Assembly (NCBI RefSeq): GCF_000518685.1
Contig: NZ_KI912471.1
Span: 78,948-142,947, forward strand
DNA length: 64,000 bases
From: Eubacterium xylanophilum ATCC 35991
GTDB lineage: Bacteria > Bacillota > Clostridia > Lachnospirales > Lachnospiraceae
Direction: 5' to 3'
The notes under the pieces are model-generated. The model did no database searches and was not told the origin of the DNA. It saw only the letters and a program-made list of their open reading frames with translations. This document shows, one piece after another, positions 8,645 to 17,044 of the stretch (the stretch's first letter is position 1; the number at the start of each line of letters is the position of its first letter). The translations under genes were made by a program, and so were the position numbers.

Positions 8645-9652
8645 ATGCTTTACTTAGATGTTAATCAGTATTCCGATGAAGTTATGAATCCGTTGCGAAA
8701 GATTTTTAAGAATAAGGCAATGGATGAGATTAAGATAGGGGTCTTAGGAACGAGTATCAGTAACGGCGAAAATGTACCCAAGGGAGTAGATTATTTCAGC
8801 GTTTTAGATAGAGAATGGACAGAGCGTCTTGGCACTGAGAGTAAACCGCTGTTTATCAACTACAGCCGCTCCGGAACATTTTCTTCCAATGGTATATTTA
8901 GTGCTGCTGAAATTTGCAAGAATCCACCCGATATTATATTTGTTGATTATAGTGTCAATGACACGGGAGCTTATTATCTTCATGACACTTATGAGGGAAT
9001 CGTTCATAGGTTCTTGGAAGCAGGTTGCATGGTATGTAATCTGATATTTACCAACAATCAGGGACATGCTACCAGAGGGTCTGTGTTGGCAATATCGAAG
9101 CATTATAATGTTCCCTGTATCGACTTGGGACAAGTTGTACTGGATAATATTGAGAATGGTGAGTTTGTCTGGGATGACTATGCTTTAGATTATGTTCATC
9201 CAAACCCAGAAGGACATAAGTTTCTGGCAGATAACTTATTAAAGTTTTTTGAGTTCTGCTTAATGGAGCCAGATGACAGCCTGACATACAAGATTCCTGA
9301 AAATCCTGCATTTACCGGAATGTTTAAAAATATGACAGTTGTTGAGAATATGGAATATAATAATGGTTATAGCTATACTGGCGAGTTTGATGCTATACTT
9401 GCTGAAATAACTCAGAGGACCGATCTCAATAAATGTTTATTGGATTTGTATATAGATGGGACATATCGCACGACTCTCAGTCTTTATAATGATTTTTCAT
9501 GGGATAATAGAGTATCCGAATATATTGAGTGTGAGGAATTCGGAGTTCACAAAATCGAAGTAAAACCTTCAAAGGGGGCAATTATCAAGGATAAGGAACT
9601 TAAGATTCTCAACTTGAAATTTGGCCTTGGGATTTTTGAGGACGAAGAATAG
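8645..9652 (+). CDS. SGNH/GDSL-family hydrolase, possible carbohydrate acetylesterase
   Basis: The 335-residue protein has an SGNH esterase core at about residues 30-205: block I GTSIS with nucleophile Ser37, an SRSG segment contributing the oxyanion glycine, block III VDYSVND with the conserved Asn, and block V DYVHP with Asp182 and His185. A further beta-rich domain of about 120 residues follows. No signal peptide is visible. SGNH enzymes in fibre degraders often remove acetyl groups from xylan or glucomannan fragments; the nearby deacetylase and glycanases make that plausible but unproved. Start ATG 8645 has GAGAGGAG eight bases upstream. A strong terminator follows. Confidence 0.8.
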   Translation: MLYLDVNQYSDEVMNPLRKIFKNKAMDEIKIGVLGTSISNGENVPKGVDYFSVLDREWTERLGTESKPLFINYSRSGTFSSNGIFSAAEICKNPPDIIFVDYSVNDTGAYYLHDTYEGIVHRFLEAGCMVCNLIFTNNQGHATRGSVLAISKHYNVPCIDLGQVVLDNIENGEFVWDDYALDYVHPNPEGHKFLADNLLKFFEFCLMEPDDSLTYKIPENPAFTGMFKNMTVVENMEYNNGYSYTGEFDAILAEITQRTDLNKCLLDLYIDGTYRTTLSLYNDFSWDNRVSEYIECEEFGVHKIEVKPSKGAIIKDKELKILNLKFGLGIFEDEE

Positions 9653-9675
9653 GTAATATATTATATCAAACTAAA

Positions 9676-9733
9676 TCCGCACCTTTCAATCTAAGTTTGC
9701 TGCCAAAGATTGTAAGGTGCGGAATTTTTATTT
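9676..9733. terminator. Intrinsic terminator between convergent genes
   Basis: TCCGCACCTT (9676-9685) plus TCAATCT pairs with AGATTG and AAGGTGCGGA (9707-9723); then ATTTTTATTTTT on the + strand. It ends the SGNH transcript. On the - strand the tail is TTTAGTTTG, so it may also work for the LysR gene. Confidence 0.85.
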
Positions 9734-9739
9734 TTCCGA

Positions 9740-10735
9740 TCAGAATATCTTGTCGTTGACAAGCCATGTTCCCATGCCGATGAGCATCTTTAATTGAGAG
9801 ATATACTCTTTTGCAATTCTTGGAAGAAAATGCATTCGATTATATGCTACAACAATATTTTTTTGGCACATGCCAGCGGATCTTCTCGGTTCTTTGATTC
9901 GAAAATAGTATGGATGTTGTATAAAGTTTCCGAACTTTATCATGGTGTCCGGAATGAAGCCGGCACCGAGGTTAGAGTTGATCCAATGGAACTTAGTCTC
10001 TATATTTGATGAATAGAGAGCTACTTTGGGATTGATGGAACATTTGTCAAATACATTTCGTGAAACTTCAAAGAATTCACTCTGTTTGTCAAGCAATATA
10101 AATTCAAGTCTTTCGAGCTGACTTGGAGCGATAGCAGGAGCAGAGTATAGTTTCTCCGAGTCGTTTACAATGTCATCTTTGGTGAGGACATATTCCTGCT
10201 TGTCCTTACACCATGGATTGTTGGGATCTACAGCCAGGTAAAAATGTTCCGTAGATAGCCCTTCAGTTACGAATTGTTGGCTCTGAAAAATATCATTCTC
10301 GATACAGATATCAATCTCGCCGTCAACCAAATATTGTTTGAGTTTCTCGATGTTATCTGAAACGATATCAACCTTGATTCCCGGAAACTGTTTTTGAAAA
10401 TGTGCGATACTCCGTGGAAGCATACAAGATGCCCTAAAGGGAGATGTTCCAATGGTTAGAGTACCAACTTTCAATTGATTGATTTCAGCTAGTTTGTTGT
10501 CCAGCTCTCGATATACGGACTCAATCTTCACTGCAGCTTCATAGTACGCCTCCCCAACCGGCGTAAGCTTAAGTGGATTGGAGTTTCTCTCTAGAAGAGG
10601 TGATCCTTCCTGTTTTTCGAGTGCCTTGATCATTTGGCTTATGGATGGCTGTGATACAAACATCCTTCGCGCTGCTCCTGAAAAGCTTCCTTCCTCAACA
10701 ACCGCAATCAGATATTTCATTTGTTGTGTTGTCAT
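9740..10735 (-). CDS. LysR-family transcriptional regulator
   Basis: DNA-binding activator or repressor with an N-terminal winged helix-turn-helix (residues 1-60; MKYLIAVVEEGSFSGAARR and VSQPSISQMIKALE are textbook LysR) and a C-terminal substrate-binding domain of periplasmic-protein fold (about 90-310). 331 residues is slightly long for the family (about 290-310). It is divergent from the GH5 gene across 215 bases holding a LysR-like palindrome at 10790-10805. LysR proteins usually control themselves and the divergent gene, so GH5 is the first target to consider. The effector cannot be predicted. Confidence 0.93.
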   Translation of the reverse strand: MTTQQMKYLIAVVEEGSFSGAARRMFVSQPSISQMIKALEKQEGSPLLERNSNPLKLTPVGEAYYEAAVKIESVYRELDNKLAEINQLKVGTLTIGTSPFRASCMLPRSIAHFQKQFPGIKVDIVSDNIEKLKQYLVDGEIDICIENDIFQSQQFVTEGLSTEHFYLAVDPNNPWCKDKQEYVLTKDDIVNDSEKLYSAPAIAPSQLERLEFILLDKQSEFFEVSRNVFDKCSINPKVALYSSNIETKFHWINSNLGAGFIPDTMIKFGNFIQHPYYFRIKEPRRSAGMCQKNIVVAYNRMHFLPRIAKEYISQLKMLIGMGTWLVNDKIF

Positions 10736-10789
10736 AAATTTTTCCTTCCTTTCCTTCTACACATATATAATCTGTACACATTTTTATTT

Positions 10790-10805
10790 ATAATCTTTTG
10801 ATTAT
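10790..10805. promoter_or_regulatory. Candidate LysR operator
   Basis: ATAATC-TTTT-GATTAT is a perfect interrupted palindrome that satisfies the T-N11-A LysR box. It lies 55 bases upstream of the lysR start and about 85 bases before the GH5 -35. Overlapping CTTTTGATT and AATCAAAG (10795-10816) form another imperfect repeat. Confidence 0.4.
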
Positions 10806-10865
10806 GAAAATCAAAGGTATAAATAAACATTTATAGTATACTACTAATTCGATTTTTTTACAATC

Positions 10866-10920
10866 ATATTTTCGAAAAAAATATAAAAATTTGCAAATTA
10901 ACACGATTTTATGGTATAAT
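10866..10920 (+). promoter_or_regulatory. Promoter of the GH5 gene with shared upstream site
   Basis: TTGCAA (10891-10896), 18-base spacer, TATAAT (10915-10920). Just upstream, 10866-10881 holds a 16-base sequence with the palindrome TTTTCGAAAA at its centre. The same 16 bases occur upstream of the xfp promoter (16935-16950). Confidence 0.6.
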
Positions 10921-10950
10921 TGATTTAATACGAAAAAGGAAAGAGGGATT

Positions 10951-11925
10951 ATGTTGAATAAGAAGAAGATTATAACAAGCATAGCATTTGTCGTACTTAC
11001 ATTTGGATGTTGCCTCTTGTGTATCTCCAAGCAAGCGGAGGCGAAGAAGCCTGCTGCATTACATGTAAAGGGGACAAATCTAGTAAATTCAAAAGGTAAA
11101 AAAGTTGTTTTAAAAGGTGTTAGCACACATGGTATAGCTTGGTTCCCAGACTATGTTAATAAGGCATGTTTTAAGAGCTTCAAGAAAATGGGCGCTAATA
11201 CCATTAGACTTGCATTATATAGCGATGTAAATGCAGGATATAATAGAAATCTATATTCTAAAGTTGATGCAGGTGTTAAGGCTGCCACAGATCTTGGGAT
11301 GTATGTTATCATTGATTGGCATATCCTAAATGACAGCAATCCTAAGACAAATGAGAGCGAGGCCAGACATTTTTTCAAGTATTTTACTAAGAAGTATGGC
11401 AATTATTCTAATGTTCTATATGAAATCTGCAATGAACCCAATGGAGGAGCTACCTGGGAAAATGATATTAAGCCATATGCTAAAAGGATGATAAAGCTCA
11501 TTCGAAAGAATGCCAAGAAGGCACCGATTATTGTCGGCACACCTACTTGGTCTCAGGATGTAGATATAGTAGCAAACAGTCCAATCAAGACAGACAAAAA
11601 TTTGCTATATACTATTCATTTTTATGCTGCAACACATCAAGACGATCTTAGAAACAAAGTTAAAACTGCTTTGTCCAAAGGTCTACCTGTGTTTTGCTCT
11701 GAGTTCTCTATATGCGAAGCATCTGGAAATGGTCGCCTTGATAAAAAGTCTGCAAAAGCATGGAAAAAGCTTTTCAATAAGTATAAGATTGGGAGAGTTG
11801 CATGGAGTGTTTGTAATAAGGACGAAGCATCTGCACTTCTCAAGAGCTCAACCAAAACAACAAAAAAGATTAAGAAAAAGCATTTGTCTAAAGCTGGCAA
11901 GTGGATTATGAAGAATATGATTTAG
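10951..11925 (+). CDS. Secreted GH5 endoglucanase
   Basis: Predicted endo-beta-1,4-glucanase of glycoside hydrolase family 5. A signal peptide covers about residues 1-33 (Lys-rich start, hydrophobic stretch with two cysteines, AEA before KK). The mature TIM barrel contains STHGIAWF, NTIRLALY, the acid/base Glu162 in EICNEPN, IHFYA, and the nucleophile Glu251 in FCSEFS. At 324 residues it is essentially a lone catalytic domain without a carbohydrate-binding module or anchor; the C-terminus is unusually basic. The sequence resembles the GH5_2 type. GAGGGA lies before ATG 10951. Cellulose or mixed-linkage glucan is the likely substrate. Confidence 0.9.
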   Translation: MLNKKKIITSIAFVVLTFGCCLLCISKQAEAKKPAALHVKGTNLVNSKGKKVVLKGVSTHGIAWFPDYVNKACFKSFKKMGANTIRLALYSDVNAGYNRNLYSKVDAGVKAATDLGMYVIIDWHILNDSNPKTNESEARHFFKYFTKKYGNYSNVLYEICNEPNGGATWENDIKPYAKRMIKLIRKNAKKAPIIVGTPTWSQDVDIVANSPIKTDKNLLYTIHFYAATHQDDLRNKVKTALSKGLPVFCSEFSICEASGNGRLDKKSAKAWKKLFNKYKIGRVAWSVCNKDEASALLKSSTKTTKKIKKKHLSKAGKWIMKNMI

Positions 11926-11957
11926 GTATTATATCATCTTTTAAATAATAGTAAAAA

Positions 11958-11990
11958 AAACTCAGGTGTAGTCTGACTAAACCTGAGTTT
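11958..11990 (+). terminator. Terminator after the GH5 gene
   Basis: AAACTCAGGT (11958-11967) pairs perfectly with ACCTGAGTTT (11981-11990). On the - strand the hairpin is followed by TTTACTATTATTT, so it may serve both directions. The dispersed repeat begins 13 bases later. Confidence 0.75.
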
Positions 11991-12003
11991 TGAATTGGAG
12001 TGG

Positions 12004-12089
12004 AAACGCATATTGCTGGTCTTACTCACGTCGTTCGTAAGACAATAAACGCATATTGCTGGTCTTACTCACGTCGTTCGTAAGACAAT
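12004..12089. repeat. Dispersed hairpin repeat, two tandem 43-bp units (locus 1)
   Basis: Two adjacent 43-bp units (12004-12046 and 12047-12089) are identical. Each begins AAACGCATATTGCTGG and contains GTCTTAC and GTAAGAC as 7-bp arms around an 11-base loop, ending in AAT. Related units occur at 28761-28825 and 50708-50792. The second unit ends in the stop codon of the convergent zinc-ribbon gene. Confidence 0.9.
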
Positions 12090-12964
12090 TATATATCGTA
12101 AGATTTCTCGTAGTACTCATCCACAAGCTGTTCTATGAGCTGTGGATTTAAATCAGGGAATTTACTGACTGCTTCATTTGTGAGAATCTCAGTTACATTG
12201 ATATAATTCTCTTCTTCTGAAAGTGAACTATCTCCAAGAGAGGAGAGATATTCGCTTGTAAAGGTTTCTTCCATATACGCACGAACATTTTTTTCTGCTT
12301 CTTCTTCGTTTTCTAGATTTCCCTTAATTGAATTGGCTTTTCTAAGAGAAGAGATACCAATTCCCAGGAAAACGATAAACATGAGAGCGATAACAAGGGT
12401 GGAGAACATATTGAAAACATGTATAATTCCAGCCATATTAAGTGCTGCAAATGCAAGCCCAACTACTGAGAATGTTATAAATGAATACCCGGTAAACTTG
12501 TGATCATTGTACTTGTCTTTGTAATTGACATAAACTGTACTTTGCTCTGATCTAAGCTCTTGGAGGAGTTCTGATCCTTCTTCGCCATCTATGCTTTCAA
12601 GCTCAGCTTGAATTGCAGGGACTATTTTTTCCAGATCAACGCGCTCATCAGAATCAGATTCTGGATTTCCCAAGAGATTATTGAGAACAATAGTTGCCTT
12701 AGGCAATTCGGCATGACTTACATATAAATCATATTTTCCCTCTTCAGATTCTTCATCTCTCTCAACCAATACACAACTATTTACCCCGGCATAATTAAAG
12801 TACTTTACAAAAATCATACCTAACTCTTCATTGGGGAGTGTTCCAAGTAAAAATGGTGCTTCTGGATCGACTTCCTCTGGGAGAGTGTCAACCAACTCAA
12901 TACCGCAGTCTGCACATATTGTAATACCGTCTACATATTCGTTTTTGCATTTTGGACAAAACAT
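12089..12964 (-). CDS. Zinc-ribbon membrane protein of unknown function
   Basis: The 291-residue protein opens with a zinc ribbon (CPKC at 3-6 and CADC at 17-20), then an acidic soluble segment, then two predicted membrane helices at roughly 165-187 and 190-210 (VVGLAFAALNMAGII and LVIALMFIVFLGIGI), and an acidic C-terminal helix-rich tail. I do not recognise a named family; similar zinc-ribbon/DUF2007-like proteins are common in Firmicutes and lack assigned roles. It is transcribed convergently with the GH5 gene and its stop codon overlaps the dispersed repeat. Confidence 0.8.
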   Translation of the reverse strand: MFCPKCKNEYVDGITICADCGIELVDTLPEEVDPEAPFLLGTLPNEELGMIFVKYFNYAGVNSCVLVERDEESEEGKYDLYVSHAELPKATIVLNNLLGNPESDSDERVDLEKIVPAIQAELESIDGEEGSELLQELRSEQSTVYVNYKDKYNDHKFTGYSFITFSVVGLAFAALNMAGIIHVFNMFSTLVIALMFIVFLGIGISSLRKANSIKGNLENEEEAEKNVRAYMEETFTSEYLSSLGDSSLSEEENYINVTEILTNEAVSKFPDLNPQLIEQLVDEYYEKSYDI

Positions 12965-13039
12965 AAATGCCTTCCTCGCTTTCTGATATAATAATACTAG
13001 TTAATAGTATCATAGTGAGCAAAAAAAATCAATTTAATC

Positions 13040-13068
13040 TTGTTAAGTTTCACTTATGATGATATACT
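13040..13068 (+). promoter_or_regulatory. Promoter of the radical SAM-rng unit
   Basis: TTGTTA (13040-13045), 17-base spacer, TATACT (13063-13068), 57 bases before the start at 13125. Confidence 0.5.
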
Positions 13069-13124
13069 TTTTACAATAAGTTTTTTGAAAGAAGATTAAG
13101 AATCAAAGATAGGATGGTTTATAT

Positions 13125-15005
13125 ATGAGTTATACAGGTAAAAAGAAATTGGCCTTAAGTGATGAGATACTTATGCAAATTGAGAAACCGGCTCGATATA
13201 TCGGCAATGAGATTAATTCCGTCAGCAAGGATTTGGACAAGATTGATATACGATTCTGCATGTGTTTTCCCGATGTTTACGAGATAGGTATGTCCCATCT
13301 CGGAATCCAGATTCTCTATGATATGTTTAATTCTTATGAAGATATTTATTGTGAGAGGACCTATTCTCCATGGCCTGATTTGGATAAAATCATGAGAGAG
13401 AAGGAGATTCCACTGTTTTCGTTGGAAACTCAAACTCCGATTAGTGAGTTCGACTTTCTTGGAATCACGCTACAATACGAGATGTGTTATACCAATATTC
13501 TACAAATTCTCGATTTGTCGGGGATTCCATTTCATGCTGAGGACAGGAGAAGGGATGATCCATTTGTCATCGGCGGGGGACCTTGTTCCTATAATCCTGA
13601 GCCAATTGCTGATTTCTTTGACATATTTTACATCGGAGAGGGCGAGGTTACATATCGCGAATTGATGGATAAGTACAAGGAGTGGAAGAAATCTGGTAAA
13701 TCCAGACGTGAATTCTTGCTTGAAGCTGCCAAAGTGCCTGGAATATACGTTCCCAGCTTATATGAAATTGAGTATAACCTCGATAAAACCATTAAGTCAA
13801 TTAATCCTATCAATGAAAATGTTCCGCCAACAGTTGAAAAACAAGTCGTAGTTAATCTCAGCGAAACATTTTACCCTAAAAAACCTTTGGTGCCTTATAT
13901 CAAGGCGACTCAGGATAGAGTAGTGCTTGAGATACAGCGCGGATGTATTAGAGGATGTAGGTTTTGTCAGGCTGGTATGATTTATAGACCAATCCGTCCT
14001 AGAGACCTTGAATATCTGAAGAAAACAGCTGAGGAGATGCTTGATTCAACCGGATATGAGGAAATAACCCTCAGTTCTCTCAGCTCAAGTGATTACAATG
14101 AATTAAAGGAATTGGTATATTTTCTAATAGAAGAATGTAAGAGAAGAAAGATTAATATATCGTTGCCTTCTCTTCGTATAGATGCATTTTCTCTGGATGT
14201 CATGAGTCAGATACAAGATGTCAAGAAGAGCTCGCTTACATTTGCGCCCGAAGCTGGAACCCAGAGAATGCGTAATATTATCAACAAAGGTTTGACGGAA
14301 GATAACATATTAGATGGTGCTTGGGAGGCATTTACCGGCGGTTGGAACAAGGTAAAATTATATTTCATGCTGGGATTGCCACATGAGAAATATGATGATA
14401 TAGAGGGGATAGCTGTACTTGCAGATAAGATAGCAGCCAGATACTTTGAGCTGCCTAAAGAGAAGAGAAATGGTCGGCCAGAGATTACAGTGAGCACGTC
14501 TTTTTTCGTGCCAAAGCCATTTACACCATTTCAATGGGCGCCTATGGATACCGCAGATAACTTTGAAAAGAAGAGAAAATTTCTTCTCTCAAAAGTAAAA
14601 GATCAGTTAAATCAGAGATCAATTAAGTATCAATGTCATGATGCTGTTACCTCTGAGCTAGAGGGACTTTTTGCCAGAGGCGACAGAAGACTTGGACCTG
14701 TTGTCGAAGAGGCATATAGAAGAGGATGCATCTTTGATGCATGGACAGATTTCTTCAAACCTGACATATGGGAAGATGTATTAAATGATATGGAAGTTGA
14801 CAGATTTTTCTATAATTACAGAGAGAGGGATTTGGATGAGATACTTCCTTGGGATGTGATAGACATAGGAGTGACTAAGAAGTTCCTTCAGAGAGAGTAT
14901 CAGAGATCTCTTGATGAGGAAGTCACACCAAATTGTCGCATGAAATGCAGTGGATGTGGAGTCATGAAGTTTAAGACGGGAGTGTGCTATGAAAACAAGA
15001 TTTAA
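13125..15005 (+). CDS. TIGR03960-type radical SAM protein
   Basis: The 626-residue protein has an N-terminal B12-binding-like domain (about 1-210), a radical SAM domain with the 4Fe-4S motif CxxxCxxC at Cys274, Cys278 and Cys281 (RGCIRGCRFC), and a C-terminal cysteine cluster (CRMKCSGCG, then GVCYE). This matches the family annotated TIGR03960 in Firmicutes, whose reaction is unknown. It is nearly always followed by the DUF2344/TIGR03936 gene, as here, with a 17-base overlap. Its position before rng and ribosomal protein genes suggests a role in RNA or ribosome modification, but that is inference. Confidence 0.88.
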   Translation: MSYTGKKKLALSDEILMQIEKPARYIGNEINSVSKDLDKIDIRFCMCFPDVYEIGMSHLGIQILYDMFNSYEDIYCERTYSPWPDLDKIMREKEIPLFSLETQTPISEFDFLGITLQYEMCYTNILQILDLSGIPFHAEDRRRDDPFVIGGGPCSYNPEPIADFFDIFYIGEGEVTYRELMDKYKEWKKSGKSRREFLLEAAKVPGIYVPSLYEIEYNLDKTIKSINPINENVPPTVEKQVVVNLSETFYPKKPLVPYIKATQDRVVLEIQRGCIRGCRFCQAGMIYRPIRPRDLEYLKKTAEEMLDSTGYEEITLSSLSSSDYNELKELVYFLIEECKRRKINISLPSLRIDAFSLDVMSQIQDVKKSSLTFAPEAGTQRMRNIINKGLTEDNILDGAWEAFTGGWNKVKLYFMLGLPHEKYDDIEGIAVLADKIAARYFELPKEKRNGRPEITVSTSFFVPKPFTPFQWAPMDTADNFEKKRKFLLSKVKDQLNQRSIKYQCHDAVTSELEGLFARGDRRLGPVVEEAYRRGCIFDAWTDFFKPDIWEDVLNDMEVDRFFYNYRERDLDEILPWDVIDIGVTKKFLQREYQRSLDEEVTPNCRMKCSGCGVMKFKTGVCYENKI

Positions 15006-15732
15006 GTTTACTAAAACTGGTACGATGAAATTTATAGGTCATCTGGATTGCATGAGATTTTTTCAAAAGGCAATCAGGCGGGCCAATCTTGACGTGTCCT
15101 ACTCTCAGGGATTTAATCCACATCAAATTATGAGTTTTGCAGCACCCCTAAGTGTGGGAGCAACGACAGATGGCGATGTAATTGACATACAATTTGAGAG
15201 TCTTCCTGAGATGGAAAAGTCGGATTTTATAAAATATATCAACGGTTTTATGACCGAAGAAATATTTATAAATGATTTTGTCATACTGCCTGATGATGCC
15301 AAGACATCCATGTCTCTTCTCGAGCGATGTGATTATATGATTAGTTTTAAGGATGGGAAGACCTTTTCTACCAATGTTATTGGCGATGCGAATGGAGTAA
15401 AATTATCGGAATATTTTACTGAATTTATGGGCAGAGAAGAAATCATATATAATAAAAAAACTAAGAGAAGCTTCAAGGAAATTGATATTAAGCCATATAT
15501 ACTTCATTATGCATTTGACCTTGAGAGTTTTGAGAATCAAGTGGGATTAAAGTATGGTGATCTAAACAACGAATATGACAGCGAAGAAATGCTTTATCTT
15601 CAGCTGACATCGGGAAGTGTGATGAATCTTAAGCCGGATCAGGTGCTGGACGCACTGTGTCAATTTGGGGATTTTGAGTTAAAGCCATATTCCTATCAAG
15701 TTCATCGCATGAATATGTACTTTAGGGATTAA
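14989..15732 (+). CDS. DUF2344 (TIGR03936) radical SAM-associated protein
   Basis: A 247-residue partner of the preceding radical SAM protein. The N-terminus KFTKTGTMKFIGHLD and the segment SQGFNPHQIMSFAAPLSVG are characteristic of DUF2344. In some species the two are fused, which supports a joint function. ATG 14989 lies inside the previous gene's 3' end, so translation is probably coupled. rng follows after 10 bases. Confidence 0.88.
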   Translation: MKTRFKFTKTGTMKFIGHLDCMRFFQKAIRRANLDVSYSQGFNPHQIMSFAAPLSVGATTDGDVIDIQFESLPEMEKSDFIKYINGFMTEEIFINDFVILPDDAKTSMSLLERCDYMISFKDGKTFSTNVIGDANGVKLSEYFTEFMGREEIIYNKKTKRSFKEIDIKPYILHYAFDLESFENQVGLKYGDLNNEYDSEEMLYLQLTSGSVMNLKPDQVLDALCQFGDFELKPYSYQVHRMNMYFRD

Positions 15733-15742
15733 GGAGTAGCGT

Positions 15743-16888
15743 ATGAATAAGATGGTTATTACCCAGATAAGGGATTGTTATATCGCTGAAATCATTCGAG
15801 ATGGCCAAGTGTCTGATATAATTGCTGAGCCGTCCGGAGAAGATGAACTGAGAGTAGGTGATATTCATATAGGCAAGGTGACAAATCTTGTCAAAAATAT
15901 TGGAGCAGCTTTTGTGGAAGTGCGAAAAGGGATTATATGCTATATGTCCTGTGACTGCAAAAAAGTAAGACAAGGGGATGAAGTGGCAGTTCAAGTTGTC
16001 AAAGAGGCAATGAAGACCAAACAGGCCGTGGTCAGTATGGACTTGGAATTGTCATCAGAGTACTGTGTTATTACATATCCTGAAGAGAGTTTTACTATAT
16101 CGAGAAAGATTAAGAGCAAAACAAGACGCGAAGAGTTGTTTGATATTATGGAAAGCTTTAGAGGCAGAGGATTTGGAGTGATTTTGAGAACATCATGTTT
16201 GGATGCGAGTGATGACAAGATTAGGAGAGAAATCGAGAGGAACATGGCAAGACTTGAACTAATTCTTAGGAATAGCAAGTCAAGGACCATTTACTCTTGT
16301 ATACACAAGGCCAAGTTGTCTGTGGAAGCCAGAGCAGAAAATCTTATAACCTCTGGTGGAGTTGACCGCGTGACAACTGATTTGTTAAATGTGTATGAAA
16401 AACTAAAGGAGGTGGATGACGGGCGAAATATAGTACAATTATATGAAGATAAGTCGTACAGCCTAGATAACATGTATTCAATCCAGAATAATATAGAAAA
16501 GTTGCTCTCAAAACATGTTTGGCTGAGGAGTGGGGCATCGCTTGTAATCGAGCAAACTGAAGCTTTTAATGTGATTGATGTCAATACAGAGAAAGCTATC
16601 AGGAACAATCGCAACAAGGAATCGACTTTTTTGAAGATAAATACTGAGGCCGCGGTGGAAATCGCAAGGCAAGTTCGCCTCAGAAATTTATCCGGAATCA
16701 TTCTTATAGATTTTATCAATATGAGAAATTCCGAGAACATGCAGGCCCTTATGGCAAGATTACAAGAGGAATTTGATGAAGATCCTGTGGAAACAGTAGT
16801 TGTGGACGCCACAAAACTTGGAATTGTAGAGGTGACTCGAAAAAAGATAAGGCGACCTCTTCATGAAATCATGGGAAAATTGCACTAA
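15743..16888 (+). CDS. rng: Ribonuclease G/E family protein, short form
   Basis: Endoribonuclease that cleaves single-stranded AU-rich RNA near 5' ends. An S1-like domain lies at about 30-110 (GDIHIGKVTNLVKNIGAAFVE), followed by the catalytic core with the metal-binding aspartates Asp279 (VIDVN) and Asp323 (LIDFI). The protein stops at 381 residues, shortly after TRKKIRRPL. The CPxCxG zinc-link and small domain, which join monomers in E. coli RNase E/G, are absent. No frameshift is evident, and 156 bases of non-coding sequence follow before xfp, so this is a short family member rather than a recent truncation, as far as I can tell. Confidence 0.9.
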   Translation: MNKMVITQIRDCYIAEIIRDGQVSDIIAEPSGEDELRVGDIHIGKVTNLVKNIGAAFVEVRKGIICYMSCDCKKVRQGDEVAVQVVKEAMKTKQAVVSMDLELSSEYCVITYPEESFTISRKIKSKTRREELFDIMESFRGRGFGVILRTSCLDASDDKIRREIERNMARLELILRNSKSRTIYSCIHKAKLSVEARAENLITSGGVDRVTTDLLNVYEKLKEVDDGRNIVQLYEDKSYSLDNMYSIQNNIEKLLSKHVWLRSGASLVIEQTEAFNVIDVNTEKAIRNNRNKESTFLKINTEAAVEIARQVRLRNLSGIILIDFINMRNSENMQALMARLQEEFDEDPVETVVVDATKLGIVEVTRKKIRRPLHEIMGKLH

Positions 16889-16934
16889 TGCCCTCTAGGA
16901 AACGAGAAATTTTTGTGATGAATAACGAAAACAA

Positions 16935-16982
16935 ATATTTTCGAAAAAAAAGTCTTGCTATAAACTCAATCTATGTTATAAT
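16935..16982 (+). promoter_or_regulatory. Promoter of xfp with shared upstream site
   Basis: TTGCTA (16955-16960), 16-base spacer, TATAAT (16977-16982). Bases 16935-16950 repeat the 16-mer found before the GH5 promoter, centred on TTTTCGAAAA (16938-16947), just upstream of the -35. Confidence 0.6.
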
Positions 16983-17044
16983 AAATAACGGATTTATATA
17001 ACAATATATAAAATAATAAGAATTTCGGAAGGAGCAAATGAAAA

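Noticed and set aside
12004-12089. CRISPR array at the repeated 43-bp units
   Set aside because: Units are directly abutting with no unique spacers, only two per locus, and no cas genes are present.
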